DNA of 44,066 nt, from NCBI GenBank assembly GCA_025935615.1, contig JAICUY010000005.1, positions 1-44,066 on the forward strand. The letters run 5' to 3'. Shown one piece after another: positions 8,786-17,629 of this stretch. Origin of the DNA: Steroidobacteraceae bacterium (lineage in GTDB: Bacteria > Chloroflexota > Limnocylindria > QHBO01). Every line of letters begins with the position of its first letter. Position 1 is the first letter of the stretch. A program made the position numbers and the translations under genes. Under the pieces are notes generated by a model. That model did not search any database, was not told where the DNA came from, and saw only the letters and a program-made list of their open reading frames with translations.

Positions 8786-9214
8786 TCAATCGGTCGCCGG
8801 ACAGTAGAGCTCGATCGCATCGAGCAATGCCTGGAGGGCCACCGGCTTGGTCAGTCGCGTCCGTGCGGCGGGGGGCGTCCGCTGTCCGTCGGACGGCGGC
8901 TGCGCCGAGACGACGATGAACGGAATGGCTGCCAGCTCCTGGTTGTCGCCCAGCCGCGCGGCCAGTCCCCACCCGTCGAGGACGGGCATCAACAGGTCGA
9001 TGACGATCAGGCACGGTCGATCGCCATCGGTGAGCAGCCGCATGGCCTCCTCGCCGTTGGCGGCCAGGCTGACGACGTAACCCTCGGAGCGCAGCAGCTC
9101 AGCGTAGACGTCGCGGATGGCAGCATCGTCCTCCACGAACAGGATGCTGTGGTTCGCGGCGACGTCGTGGGCAGCCGCCGGCAGATCTGCTCTGATCCCG
9201 CCGCGGCCGTGCAT
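8786..9214 (-). CDS. Single-domain response regulator (CheY-like receiver)
   Basis: 142 aa with only a receiver domain and no output domain. It has an acidic pair (VEDD, 27-30), phosphoacceptor Asp73 (VIDLLMP), Ser103 in VVSAQ and Lys123 in LTKP. About 20 extra residues precede the fold. The start ATG at 9214 is one base from the stop of the large CheB-CheR kinase gene, so the two form an operon. The receiver is the likely phosphoacceptor of that kinase. With no output domain it probably acts by protein contact or as a phosphate sink. Confidence 0.9.
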   Translation of the reverse strand: MHGRGGIRADLPAAAHDVAANHSILFVEDDAAIRDVYAELLRSEGYVVSLAANGEEAMRLLTDGDRPCLIVIDLLMPVLDGWGLAARLGDNQELAAIPFIVVSAQPPSDGQRTPPAARTRLTKPVALQALLDAIELYCPATD

Positions 9215-9215
9215 G

Positions 9216-12200
9216 TCAGCGCCGGCGACTGCCGCGTGCGCCGCTTGGCCCGCCGGGCGGTTTCACGGGAAGCGTCACGGTGAAGGTGGCGCCCCGGCCG
9301 GGCTGCGATCGGACAGCGATCGTCCCACTGTGAGCCTCGACGATCTGGCGGCTGATGTAGAGCCCGAGTCCCAAGCCGCCACTCCGCGGCTTGGCACTGC
9401 CTTCGGCCCGGAAGAAGCGCGTAAAAAGCTGTTCTTGGTCCGAGCGCCGGATGCCGGGACCGTGGTCGCGGACGCTGAGCATCACCTTCGAGCCCCGGCG
9501 TCTGAGCGTCACCTCGATCGGCTTGCCCGCCCCCCCGTGCTGGCGCGCGTTGTTCAGGAGATTCAGGACTACCTGCTGCAATCGCCCGGGATCGCCCATC
9601 ACCTCGACCGGCGTCGTGATGCCGTGCACACGGATTTCGGTTCCTTCGGCCAGCGGCCGGGAAACCTCGACCATCTCCTCGACCAGGGCCGCAAGGTCGA
9701 TCGGCTCATGGAGGTAGGCGAGGTCGCCGCGTTGGAGGCGATTCGCATCGAGCAGGTCGCCCACCAGCTCGGCCATGCGGTGTGCCTGCCCGACAGCCCT
9801 GTCCGCGAAACGCCGCAGGCGGTCATCTGATTCGTCGATCCCGGCCAGCCCACGACTCACCAGCTCGACGTACCCCATCATCGCGCTCAACGGAGTCCGC
9901 AGCTCGTGAGCCACCATCGCCACGAACTGATCTTGCAGGTCGCGCAGGCTGCGGTCGGTGATGTCGCGGATGACCACCACCCCGCCGCGCTCGCCACCAT
10001 CGGAACGAAGCGGACGGCCCTTGGCCTCGAACCAGCGACGTGATCCATCCGGAGCTCGGATCGCGAATTGGGCGAGGAACGTCTCCCCCGCGGCTGCGCG
10101 GCGTTGCAATGCCTCCCGCGAAGGAACCCGCTCGCTGCCTTCGGGCTCGAGAACCGATTCTTCAGCGCCCGCGAAGAGCTCCTCGTAGGCGGCATTGGTG
10201 ACAAGCGACTCACCGCGGGAGCCGACCATCATGACCGCATCGGCCATGCTCGCCATCGTCGTCGCCAGGCGCTGCCGCTGGCGTTCGCTCGACTCGCGCT
10301 CCGCTGCGAGTGCCTCGTTGGCCTCCTCGATCTCGGCCGAACGAGATTCCAGCTCGGCATTGGTGGAGTTCAGTTCCTCGACCGTGGCCTGCAGCTCCTC
10401 GTTGAGCGTTTCGAGCTCCTCGTTGGTGGCCTGCAGCTCCTCGTTGAGCGTTTCGACCTCCTCGGACGAGGCTTGGACCTCCTCGTTGCTGATGAGCAGC
10501 TCATCGTTGGTGCTCCGCAGCAGGAGGTTCGCATCGGTCAGTTCGCGATTGGCGCTGAGCAGTTGGCGATGCGTGTCACTGAAGCGCTCCAACCGGGTGG
10601 CCTGTTCTTCCAGGGCACGATCCCGACCGGCGAGTGCCTGCTCGAGCTCCGCATGGCGCGAGGCTGCCTCCTCCGCCTGTGCCGCGCGGGCTGTCTCAAT
10701 CTCCGCTTCCCGCGCCGAGAGGCGTTGCTCCAGAGCAACATGTGCGGCCTCGCTGCTGGATACGTCGCGCAGCTCGACGATGACCAGTCCGGCCTCGCCT
10801 TCGCCAGCCAAGGGGGTACAGCTCACCTCCAATCGCGCACCTTCGCCAGATTCGGTGGCGCTGGTGGTGACCGTCATGACCGCCTCGGCCGGCTGCCCCC
10901 GCAGCGCACTGTCGAGTAACCCGCGCAACGCGGTGGACGGCAGACCAATAGCCAGGTGAACGAAGTCGTCGCCGATCGCCGTGCCATGAATGCTCAGCAT
11001 CTGTCGCGCGGCGGCATTGATGCGGCCGATGTCGTAGTGCTCGTCGACCACGACGACGCCAGTTCGCAGAGCAAGCAGCAGGCGGTCCGCGTGATCCGCG
11101 GCAGCCCGCTTGCGCTCCGCCTCGCGCCTCGCCCGCATCACCGCAAGATCGAGCGCTGGCGCCACCGGCCGGCTGGGCACCAGCGGCTGCGATGCCAGTG
11201 CGGGCTGGCTAAGGTGCACCGCTGGCAGTGGGTCGCGCGGACCGGAGCGCTCGTAGACCTTGAGCCGGCGGTCGACAAGGCGAAACGCGCCGCGCACGGC
11301 TGCGGTCGTCTCGGCCTTGCCCAGGACGAGGAGCCCTCCGTCGCGCAGGGAGAACGAAAACAGCTGCAGCGCACGCCGCTGCAGGTCGGCCTGGAAGTAG
11401 ATCAGGACGTTGCGACACAGGATGAGGTCGATGCGCGGGAATGGCGCGCGCTGGCCGAGGTCGTGCTGGCCGAAGATCACCAGGCTGCGAACCAGCTTGG
11501 CGACCTCCCCTTCGCCGTCGAGCTCGTTGACGTACCGATCCCGCAGCTCGGCGGGCACGTTGGCGAACGCGGCCCGCGGGTAGATCCCTCGCCGCGCGAA
11601 GCCGATTGCGACGTCGTCCAGGTCGGTGGCGAAGACGCGTGCCTGGGGGGGATTCTTCGTCGTGCGCAGCGCCTCGGCCACGAGCATGGCGAGCGAGTAC
11701 GCCTCTTCCCCGGTGGCGCAGCCGGCCGACCAGATCCGCAGCTCTTCTCCACGTCGCTGCGCGTCACGGATCAGTTCCGGCAACCATTCCCGTCGTAATC
11801 GCTCGAAGAGATCGGGATCACGAAAGAACTCGGTGACCTTCAGCAGGAAGCTGCTCGTCAGTCGCTGGACCTCATCTGGCTGATCGCGGAGGTGCTCGAC
11901 GTACCGATGCAGATCGGGGCTTCCGGTGGCCATCATGCGTCGCTGCAGCCGGCGCATGATCGTCGGACGCTTGTAGCTGGCGAAGTCGATGCCGCTTCGG
12001 CCGCGAAGCTGGCCCAGGAACTCATCGAGCAGCTTCGAACCGTCGCCGTTTCGCTGGGCGATCCGTGGCTCCTTGGTCAAGTCGATCAGTAGAGGGCCGA
12101 TCTCGTCCAGTTCTGCCACGGCGTCCACCGTGGTGGGTGACAGCGATCGCGGCATCGATGGGAATTCGGCGGTGGCGGGGTTCTGCACAAGCACCGTACC

Positions 12201-12632
12201 GCCGGCTGCTGTCACTCGGCGCGCTCCCTCGGCACCATCCGAGCCGCTGCCCGTCAGGATCACCGCAGTCAGGTGTTCGCCGTACGCCTCGGCTGCGGTC
12301 GTCAGCAGCAGATCGATTGAAGGCAGTGGCCGATGGTGGCCATCGACGATCAGGCGCACCTCGCGCTCGCCGATCTCGAGGTGCCGGCCGGGTGGAATGA
12401 CGTAGACGACTCCTGCGGCGAGTCGCTCGTGGTCGGCAATCGTTTCCACGCGCAGCTTTGCGTGCCTGCCAAGGATCTCGTGCAGGTGGCTCCTGTGCCG
12501 AGGATCCAGATGCTGCGCCACGACGATCGGCGCAGGAAAGCCAGCCGGGAGGCTGCCGATGACGGTTGACAGGGCGTCGACGCCGCCGGCGGAGGCGCCG
12601 ATGACGACCAGTCGTCGGACCGCGTCCTCCAT
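9216..12632 (-). CDS. CheB-CheR-PAS-coiled-coil-PAS-histidine kinase fusion
   Basis: 1138 aa. The ATG at 12632 is preferred because GGAGG lies 8 bases upstream; the frame opens earlier. Order: CheB methylesterase (about 1-185; Ser14 in GASAGG, His41 in AQHLD, Asp132 in GSGSDG), CheR methyltransferase (about 205-470; FRDPDLF, WSAGCATGEEAYS, FATDLDD, CRNVLIYF), a PAS-like domain (about 510-620), a long heptad-repeat coiled coil rich in EELQATNEEL (about 630-800), a second PAS, HisKA with His909 (VAHELRTPLSA) and HATPase_c (NLLNNARQHGG, DHGPGIRRSD, GLGLGLYIS). Such fusions are known outside chemotaxis, but methyl targets are generally unidentified. No MCP, CheA or CheW gene is nearby. It forms an operon with the single receiver. 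Confidence 0.93.
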   Translation of the reverse strand: MEDAVRRLVVIGASAGGVDALSTVIGSLPAGFPAPIVVAQHLDPRHRSHLHEILGRHAKLRVETIADHERLAAGVVYVIPPGRHLEIGEREVRLIVDGHHRPLPSIDLLLTTAAEAYGEHLTAVILTGSGSDGAEGARRVTAAGGTVLVQNPATAEFPSMPRSLSPTTVDAVAELDEIGPLLIDLTKEPRIAQRNGDGSKLLDEFLGQLRGRSGIDFASYKRPTIMRRLQRRMMATGSPDLHRYVEHLRDQPDEVQRLTSSFLLKVTEFFRDPDLFERLRREWLPELIRDAQRRGEELRIWSAGCATGEEAYSLAMLVAEALRTTKNPPQARVFATDLDDVAIGFARRGIYPRAAFANVPAELRDRYVNELDGEGEVAKLVRSLVIFGQHDLGQRAPFPRIDLILCRNVLIYFQADLQRRALQLFSFSLRDGGLLVLGKAETTAAVRGAFRLVDRRLKVYERSGPRDPLPAVHLSQPALASQPLVPSRPVAPALDLAVMRARREAERKRAAADHADRLLLALRTGVVVVDEHYDIGRINAAARQMLSIHGTAIGDDFVHLAIGLPSTALRGLLDSALRGQPAEAVMTVTTSATESGEGARLEVSCTPLAGEGEAGLVIVELRDVSSSEAAHVALEQRLSAREAEIETARAAQAEEAASRHAELEQALAGRDRALEEQATRLERFSDTHRQLLSANRELTDANLLLRSTNDELLISNEEVQASSEEVETLNEELQATNEELETLNEELQATVEELNSTNAELESRSAEIEEANEALAAERESSERQRQRLATTMASMADAVMMVGSRGESLVTNAAYEELFAGAEESVLEPEGSERVPSREALQRRAAAGETFLAQFAIRAPDGSRRWFEAKGRPLRSDGGERGGVVVIRDITDRSLRDLQDQFVAMVAHELRTPLSAMMGYVELVSRGLAGIDESDDRLRRFADRAVGQAHRMAELVGDLLDANRLQRGDLAYLHEPIDLAALVEEMVEVSRPLAEGTEIRVHGITTPVEVMGDPGRLQQVVLNLLNNARQHGGAGKPIEVTLRRRGSKVMLSVRDHGPGIRRSDQEQLFTRFFRAEGSAKPRSGGLGLGLYISRQIVEAHSGTIAVRSQPGRGATFTVTLPVKPPGGPSGARGSRRR
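10385..10456 (-). repeat. Internal 42-bp tandem repeat encoding the coiled coil
   Basis: Two perfect 30-base copies (10385-10414 and 10427-10456) start 42 bases apart, encoding successive 14-residue units (two heptads) of the LNEELQAT type in the kinase coiled coil. The near-identical codons suggest recent slippage or duplication, which could vary linker length between strains. Confidence 0.7.
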
Positions 12633-12682
12633 CACTGTTGCCTCCATGGATTGCCGGCGGTTCGTGCGGTGCACGAGGTCGG

Positions 12683-12703
12683 GGTGGTGATTATCACACC
12701 ACC
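12683..12703 (-). terminator. Hairpin or operator between the two cheB-type genes
   Basis: GGTGGTG (12683-12689) and CACCACC (12697-12703) form a 7-bp stem around ATTATCA. Nested inside is the palindrome GTGATTATCAC. It lies after the stand-alone cheB and about 50 bases before the start of the large kinase gene. It could end the first transcript or be a binding site for the second; no T-run is present. Confidence 0.35.
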
Positions 12704-12713
12704 ATCAGCGCGG

Positions 12714-13715
12714 TCAGGAAGGGGGCTTGGTGTCGGCGCCCCCCTCGGCCAGCGCCTTCCGCAGGACAGCAGCCTGCTGCTCGACCTGGGCCCGTCGGGC
12801 GGCGAATCTGCGGGCGGCGGAATGCCGCCCGGCCCGCTGTGCATCAGCCGCCAGCCGCCGCGTCGTCAGGGCACTTTCTTCGAGTGCTCGCAGCGCCGTC
12901 CACAGCGCCGCCTCCACACCGTCGCGCTGCGCGCTTTCGAGCGACTCCGCAGAGTAGGCGTGGCCGACCCGGCAGGCGAAGTCAGGATCCCGCGGCGGCT
13001 TGCCGCGCCAGAGCACTCCTCCACAGTCGGGACACGAGTACGGGGAGGGCTCACCCGGCGGGTTGTCATAGACGTCCGCGCTCCTCGCGTCCGTTGGCGA
13101 CGCTGGCGTGGTCTCCGCGTGCGGGCGGGGCATCGCATCTCCTCCTTTCGCGACGCTGGCGGTGACGAGCTCGGAAATCAGCGGTCCGAGTTCAGCGGCA
13201 GGGCGTGCATGATCGACCACGGTGCGTTCTCGAGCGCTGAGCGGCATCCCTGGAAACAGCGCGTCGGCTGGATCCTGGATCAGCGCGCTCCCGCCCTGCG
13301 CCTTGATCGCTTCGAGGCCGGCGGCTCCATCATCCAGGGCTCCCGACAGAATCACGCCGATGGCCGACGGACCGTAGGTAAAGGCTGCGCTGCGAAACAG
13401 GGTATCGACCGCCGGCCGCAGGCGGTTCTCGCGTGGTCCGCGGCTGACCCGAACGATTCCATCGGTCAGGATCAGGTGGCGGTCGGGAGGCGCAACCAGG
13501 ATGTGACCATCCTCGACCTGCTGTCCGTCGCGTGCGTGCGCGGCCGGGAGTTCGCCGGCGCGCTCGAGGATGGACGGGAGGCTGCTCGGCCCACCCGGCG
13601 GAGTGTGGAGCACGACACAGACGGGTGCGGCGAGGTCTGCCGGAAGACCACGCACGACACTGGTCAAGGCCTCAACACCGCCCGCCGAGGCTCCGATCAC
13701 CACGATTGCGCCCAT
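12714..13715 (-). CDS. cheB: Stand-alone CheB-type methylesterase with a C-terminal Cys motif and helical tail
   Basis: 333 aa with no N-terminal receiver. The CheB domain spans about 1-185, with Ser10 (GASAGG), His36 (VVLHTPP) and Asp128 (SGALDDG) in the places of the catalytic triad. A C-terminal segment has CPDC (227-230) and FACRVGHAYS (Cys247, His251), a possible metal site, followed by an Arg/Ala-rich helix. This architecture recurs in bacteria near stress and two-component genes rather than chemoreceptors. SD-like AGGTGG precedes the ATG. It lies upstream of the CheB-CheR kinase gene on the same strand. Substrate is unknown. Confidence 0.87.
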   Translation of the reverse strand: MGAIVVIGASAGGVEALTSVVRGLPADLAAPVCVVLHTPPGGPSSLPSILERAGELPAAHARDGQQVEDGHILVAPPDRHLILTDGIVRVSRGPRENRLRPAVDTLFRSAAFTYGPSAIGVILSGALDDGAAGLEAIKAQGGSALIQDPADALFPGMPLSARERTVVDHARPAAELGPLISELVTASVAKGGDAMPRPHAETTPASPTDARSADVYDNPPGEPSPYSCPDCGGVLWRGKPPRDPDFACRVGHAYSAESLESAQRDGVEAALWTALRALEESALTTRRLAADAQRAGRHSAARRFAARRAQVEQQAAVLRKALAEGGADTKPPS

Positions 13716-13787
13716 GCCGCCACCTTCGCAGGTTTTAGGCCGCTCCGCCCGGGAGGGCCAAGCGGGCTGCTGCGAAACACCCCTGCT

Positions 13788-14603
13788 CTACGACCGATAG
13801 GCCGAAGGCACGCTCGAGGCCGCCGAGCTTCGGCTCGCACCGATCGCGGCGATCGCGACGGCGGCGGCCACCAGGCCGAGGATGCCGACGATCAGGGCCG
13901 GCACAATCGGGAAGGACTCGCCGCGCATGGCGGTGAGGAGGAAGCCCGCGAATATGCCGGCCGACGTCAGGGTGAGCCAGATCAGCATCGGCAGCGCGAA
14001 CGCGCCCGCCGATGTGCGACGGAGCAGGCCGACCCCGGCCACCGCGGAGAGGGGCAGAAACAGACCCAGATCGAGCGCGAAGACAGGATTGGTCAGCAGC
14101 TCGGCCCTCTCGACATCGGGCGGCAGCACGCCGGTGATCGTGGTGCTGCCGATCTGGCCAAGCCACAGCAACGCGAAGACAACCGCAATGCCGATCAGAA
14201 CCGCAGCGCCGGTTCGCCGCGGCACGGTTCCGAGCCGCGGCAAGCGTCCGGCTGCAAGCACCAGGGCCAGGCTCCAGACGCTCAGGCCGAATACGGCGAT
14301 GTACAGCGCGGCCAGCACGTTCATGCGAACTGCGAACACGTAGATGGCGTAGTTGTAGACCAGATAGGTGGTGGCACCGAAGGCCATCAACCGACTGGTC
14401 GCCGATCCTCGCGAGGTCGCCGACAACGACATCACCAAGAGCGGGATGGCGAGCAGCAGTGTCGCCAGGTCGGTGCCGCGTGCCTGGTCGGTCCAGAACA
14501 CCGGATCGCGGTACACGTTGGTGAGCAGCCCTGCGGCTGCCGCGAACGCAGCGAGCGCGGTCGCCAGCCAGGCAAGGCGGTCAGCGAGAACGTGCGATTT
14601 CAT
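13788..14603 (-). CDS. Polytopic membrane protein of unknown function
   Basis: 271 aa from the ATG at 14603, two bases after the upstream gene's stop. About seven or eight hydrophobic segments are seen. Loop motifs YRDPVFWTDQARGTDLATL and YLVYNYAIYVF are the ones I remember from a family of uncharacterised integral membrane proteins. The C-terminal tail is short, polar and Ser-rich. There are no obvious catalytic residues or cofactor motifs. It is co-transcribed with the 113-aa membrane protein gene. Confidence 0.72.
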   Translation of the reverse strand: MKSHVLADRLAWLATALAAFAAAAGLLTNVYRDPVFWTDQARGTDLATLLLAIPLLVMSLSATSRGSATSRLMAFGATTYLVYNYAIYVFAVRMNVLAALYIAVFGLSVWSLALVLAAGRLPRLGTVPRRTGAAVLIGIAVVFALLWLGQIGSTTITGVLPPDVERAELLTNPVFALDLGLFLPLSAVAGVGLLRRTSAGAFALPMLIWLTLTSAGIFAGFLLTAMRGESFPIVPALIVGILGLVAAAVAIAAIGASRSSAASSVPSAYRS

Positions 14604-14605
14604 CG

Positions 14606-14947
14606 TTATGGCTGGGCGTTCGTTGCCGATCGCGGCAACAGAACGAGGAGCGTCCATGCTGCGAGACCGCCGACCAACGTCAGCCGCACGATGAACGGCC
14701 ACGCCGTCTCCCAGACCCACAGCCCGGCTGCGACCGGCAGGAACAGCAGCCAGATGACGGCCTGCGCAAGCATCGGCAGCTGACGCAGCCACTGCCAGGC
14801 GGCGTCGATGCTGCCCTGGCTGGCGACGAGGCCGAACCCGAAGGCAATCCACAGCAGGGCGAACAGCGCGAACAGGATGCCATGGTCCGCCAAAAAGCCG
14901 ATCGTCGAGCCGACGCCCGTCGCGATCGCTTCGATGATTCGTGTCAT
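14606..14947 (-). CDS. Small membrane protein
   Basis: 113 aa with three hydrophobic segments (ILFALFALLWIAFGFGLVAS, AQAVIWLLFLPVAAGLWVW, and RLTLVGGLAAWTLLVLLP). The start is firm: GAGGAGG lies 7 bases before the ATG at 14947. The gene is followed after two bases by the 271-aa membrane protein gene, suggesting that the two proteins act together. No family was recognised. Confidence 0.68.
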   Translation of the reverse strand: MTRIIEAIATGVGSTIGFLADHGILFALFALLWIAFGFGLVASQGSIDAAWQWLRQLPMLAQAVIWLLFLPVAAGLWVWETAWPFIVRLTLVGGLAAWTLLVLLPRSATNAQP

Positions 14948-14976
14948 CGGTAATCCTCCTCGAGCAACCCACGGAG

Positions 14977-15005
14977 AGGCCGGCCGACCAATCGTCAGCC
15001 GGCCT
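14977..15005 (-). terminator. Strong hairpin downstream of the DoxX gene
   Basis: AGGCCGGC (14977-14984) pairs with GCCGGCCT (14998-15005), and GAC/GTC inside can extend the stem around CAATC. It lies 22 bases after the doxX-like stop on the minus strand and 30 bases before the next gene. It may terminate or attenuate transcription; no clear T-tract follows. Confidence 0.45.
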
Positions 15006-15027
15006 TCACCTCTTGGGCTGCGAGCCG

Positions 15028-15549
15028 CTACCCGAGCACGTACCGCAGCGCCGGAGCTCGCTTCACGATCGGGGTCTCATCGACGAGCGCGTCGATCCCG
15101 TACACCTCACCCGCGGCGATGACCGGCAGGATCAGGGAGCTGATGGCGAGGACGGCGTGGTAGTTCACGACACCGTTGGCGAAATCCCACGACGCGATCC
15201 CAATGAAGGCCATCATCAGCGCGCCCATGACGCCGGCGAAACGGGTCGCCAGACCGAGGATCAGTGCCAGGCCGATTGCAACCTGGCCGAACGGGACCAG
15301 GAAGTTCACGACGTTCATGGCCGCCGGGTTGCCCGCCAGATCGACCCAGAACTGATGCGTCGGGTTGACGATCGCGCCTTCCGCGGCGCCGGCTGCCGTG
15401 CCCAGCGTGCCGAACTGCAGAAACTTGCTTGCGTCGAAGGCATGCCCCGACAGGAACAGCTTTTCGACGCCGGCGAACAGGAACACCCAGCCGATGGTGA
15501 GCCGGAACGCCAGGATGCCGAGCGCCCGGGGGGTCTTGAGTCCGGTCAT
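15028..15549 (-). CDS. DoxX-family membrane protein
   Basis: 173 aa from the ATG at 15549 (AAAGGTGG about 9 bases upstream); the frame extends upstream to 15624. Four hydrophobic segments are present. The N-terminal RLTIGWVFLFAGVEKLFL and the later FLVPFGQVAIGLALILGLATRFAGVMGALMM fit the DoxX family. A periplasmic-type loop (NPTHQFWVDLAGNPAAMNVV) separates helices 1 and 2. DoxX proteins are quinone-linked or redox-stress membrane proteins in some bacteria; the exact role here is unknown. A second DoxX-like protein is at 41.9 kb. Confidence 0.82.
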   Translation of the reverse strand: MTGLKTPRALGILAFRLTIGWVFLFAGVEKLFLSGHAFDASKFLQFGTLGTAAGAAEGAIVNPTHQFWVDLAGNPAAMNVVNFLVPFGQVAIGLALILGLATRFAGVMGALMMAFIGIASWDFANGVVNYHAVLAISSLILPVIAAGEVYGIDALVDETPIVKRAPALRYVLG

Positions 15550-15620
15550 TGCTTGTGTGCCACCTTTCGTGACTCTGCCCGGGATTCCGGGTCGATTGCG
15601 ATTGCTCATCTGAGCTGCTG

Positions 15621-16196
15621 TCACCGTACGGTCGCGACCGGACGTCTCAAATCTGCCGTCCAGCCCCTTTCGACGGGCGTCTGGCCGTCCCGCCGTATGC
15701 CCTTCGGCATGGCGGCACGCGTGACCGATGGCCCAGACACGTCGATCTCGAGCGTGTCAATCCCGCCCTCGCGGCTGATGTACCGATACGGGCCGGCGGC
15801 CAGCAGCAGCCGATGGATTGCGGTGTTGCCCGCGAACATCGAGGCAATCAGGTGCGTGATCCCAAGCTCGCGCGAGCGGCGGACGACCGCTGCGAGCAGG
15901 GCCCGCCCGATACCCACACCCTGGTACCTGTCGAGCACGGCGAACGCAGCCTCCGCGCTCCGGGCGTCGAGGCGCGGCATGCAGCCGTGACCGATCAGCA
16001 TCCCGTCGTTTGGACCTGCGTCGCACAGCGTGGCGACGAACCCGTCCTCTCCGGCCAGCGCGCGAGCCCGGGTAAGGTCGATTCCGCGGCAGCCGCCAAG
16101 GAACCGGCGTTGGCGCGCCTCGGGCGACAGCCGCGCGTAGAAGTCGACGAGGGCTGCAGCGTCGGCTTGGTCGATCGGTCGGATCGCGTACATCAT
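15621..16196 (-). CDS. GNAT-family N-acetyltransferase
   Basis: 191 aa from one of two adjacent ATGs (16196 or 16193); GAGG lies about 9 bases upstream. YAIRPIDQADAAALVDFYARLSPEARQRRF is the typical GNAT N terminus. Motif A is VLDRYQGVGIGRALLAAVV, which binds the acetyl-CoA pyrophosphate. A basic tail of about 40 residues follows the fold. The sequence resembles the GNAT domains attached to acyl-CoA synthetases in lysine-acetylation systems. It is divergent from the acetate/CoA block, so a link to acetyl-CoA status is plausible but unproven. Confidence 0.82.
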   Translation of the reverse strand: MMYAIRPIDQADAAALVDFYARLSPEARQRRFLGGCRGIDLTRARALAGEDGFVATLCDAGPNDGMLIGHGCMPRLDARSAEAAFAVLDRYQGVGIGRALLAAVVRRSRELGITHLIASMFAGNTAIHRLLLAAGPYRYISREGGIDTLEIDVSGPSVTRAAMPKGIRRDGQTPVERGWTADLRRPVATVR

Positions 16197-16264
16197 CACG
16201 CTCAGCCTCGCCCACGCGATCAGCACGCGAAAGTGCCGAGCGGACTTGAAACGCCGGGACGCTT

Positions 16265-16299
16265 GGCCCTCGAGGGCCCGGACATCGGCTTCCTACACT
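16265..16299 (+). promoter_or_regulatory. Leaderless promoter with a 14-bp palindrome, front of the acetate block
   Basis: A perfect palindrome GGCCCTCGAGGGCC (16265-16278) ends 15 bases before TACACT (16294-16299), which is 6 bases before the ATG at 16306. No -35 hexamer matches, and the palindrome occupies that position, so it may bind a regulator. The transcription start should fall on the ATG. Confidence 0.5.
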
Positions 16300-16305
16300 G
16301 ACCGC

Positions 16306-17577
16306 ATGCAGATCGTCACGGCCGCCCAGGCTGTCGCCGGCATCCGCTCCGGCGAGCAGGTCTTCGTCCACGGCGGCGCCGCCACGCCATCGGTCCTGCT
16401 CGAGGCGCTCGCCGCGCGAGCGTCGGAGCTCCGCGACGTGCGTCTCATCCATTTCCACACCGAGGGACCCGCACCGCATCTCGAGCCGGGAATGGAGCCG
16501 CACCTTCGGCATACGGCGTTGTTCATCGGCGCCAACGCTCGGGCAGCGGTCAACGACGGGCGAGCCGACTACGTGCCGGTCTTCCTGTCGGACGTGCCGC
16601 GCCTGTTCGCCGGCGGCGCACTGCCACTCGATGTGTCGCTGCTCAACGTGAGCGCGCCTGACAGCCACGGCTTCTGCTCGCTTGGCACCTCGGTCGATGC
16701 CGCGCTGGCCGCCTCGCGGCACGCCGGGCGGGTGATTGCCCAGGTCAACCGCTCGATGCCGCGCACCCACGGCGACTCGTTCATCCATGTCGACCGGATC
16801 GGGCTGGCGGTCGAGGTCGATCAGCCGCCATTCGAGCATCCCGAGCCGCAGATCGGGAGCGTCGAGGAACGGATCGGCCAATACGTGGCCGAGCTCGTCC
16901 CCGACGGCGCCACCCTGCAGCTGGGGATCGGGGCCATTCCGGCTGCGGTGGCGCGTGCGCTCGAAAACAAGCACGACCTCGGCATCCACACTGAGATGTT
17001 CACCGACGTCGTCCTGGGCCTCGTCGAGCGCGGGGTCGTGACCGGCGCCTGCAAGGAAGTGAACCGCGGCAAGATCGTCACCGCCTTCCTGATGGGCAGC
17101 CGCGACCTGTATCGGTTTGTCGACGACAACCCGATGATTGAGATGCGACCCGTGGATTACACCAACGACACCGCGGTCATCCGGCGCTTCCGGCGCATGG
17201 TCGCCGTGAACTCCGCCCTCTCCGTGGATCTCACCGGCCAGGTCTCTGCCGATTCCATCGGCACGCGCTTCTATTCGGGGGTCGGCGGCCAGATGGACTT
17301 CATCCGCGGCGCTGCGCTGGCCGAGGAGGGACGCGCCATCATCGCGCTGCCAGCCACCGCGGCCGGCGGCACGATCTCGCGCATCGCGCCGGTGCTGCCG
17401 CTGGGCGCCGGGGTGGTGACCACCCGGGCACACGTGCGGACCATCGTCACCGAGCACGGCGTCGCGGAGCTATGGGGACGCAGCATCCGCGAGCGCGCCG
17501 AAGCGCTCATCGCGATCGCGGATCCCAAGTTCCGCGACGAGCTGCGCGCCGAAGCGCGACGGCTGTACCACGCCTGA
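16306..17577 (+). CDS. Acetyl-CoA hydrolase/transferase family protein (acetate CoA-transferase-like)
   Basis: 423 aa, the standard length for the Cat1/4-hydroxybutyrate CoA-transferase group. Both halves are recognisable: N-terminal [21 protein letters not shown] and C-terminal [41 protein letters not shown] places the conserved Glu (Glu230) that forms the glutamyl-CoA thioester. The enzyme moves CoA between acetate and another acid such as succinate or butyrate. It is followed after 52 bases by phosphoketolase. The donor acid cannot be read from sequence. Confidence 0.9.
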   Translation: MQIVTAAQAVAGIRSGEQVFVHGGAATPSVLLEALAARASELRDVRLIHFHTEGPAPHLEPGMEPHLRHTALFIGANARAAVNDGRADYVPVFLSDVPRLFAGGALPLDVSLLNVSAPDSHGFCSLGTSVDAALAASRHAGRVIAQVNRSMPRTHGDSFIHVDRIGLAVEVDQPPFEHPEPQIGSVEERIGQYVAELVPDGATLQLGIGAIPAAVARALENKHDLGIHTEMFTDVVLGLVERGVVTGACKEVNRGKIVTAFLMGSRDLYRFVDDNPMIEMRPVDYTNDTAVIRRFRRMVAVNSALSVDLTGQVSADSIGTRFYSGVGGQMDFIRGAALAEEGRAIIALPATAAGGTISRIAPVLPLGAGVVTTRAHVRTIVTEHGVAELWGRSIRERAEALIAIADPKFRDELRAEARRLYHA

Positions 17578-17629
17578 TGACGGCACGACCCGTGCACCCC
17601 CATCCATGGACGCATTGCGGAGAACTCAG

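Noticed and set aside
12651-14783. Plus-strand open frame of about 710 codons
   Set aside because: It spans three minus-strand genes with recognisable products and an intergenic hairpin, and its translation is low-complexity, so it is a composition artefact.
15757-17457. Minus-strand open frame of about 566 codons over the CoA-transferase
   Set aside because: It is a shadow of the CoA-transferase gene and crosses the divergent promoter region; no domain is visible.
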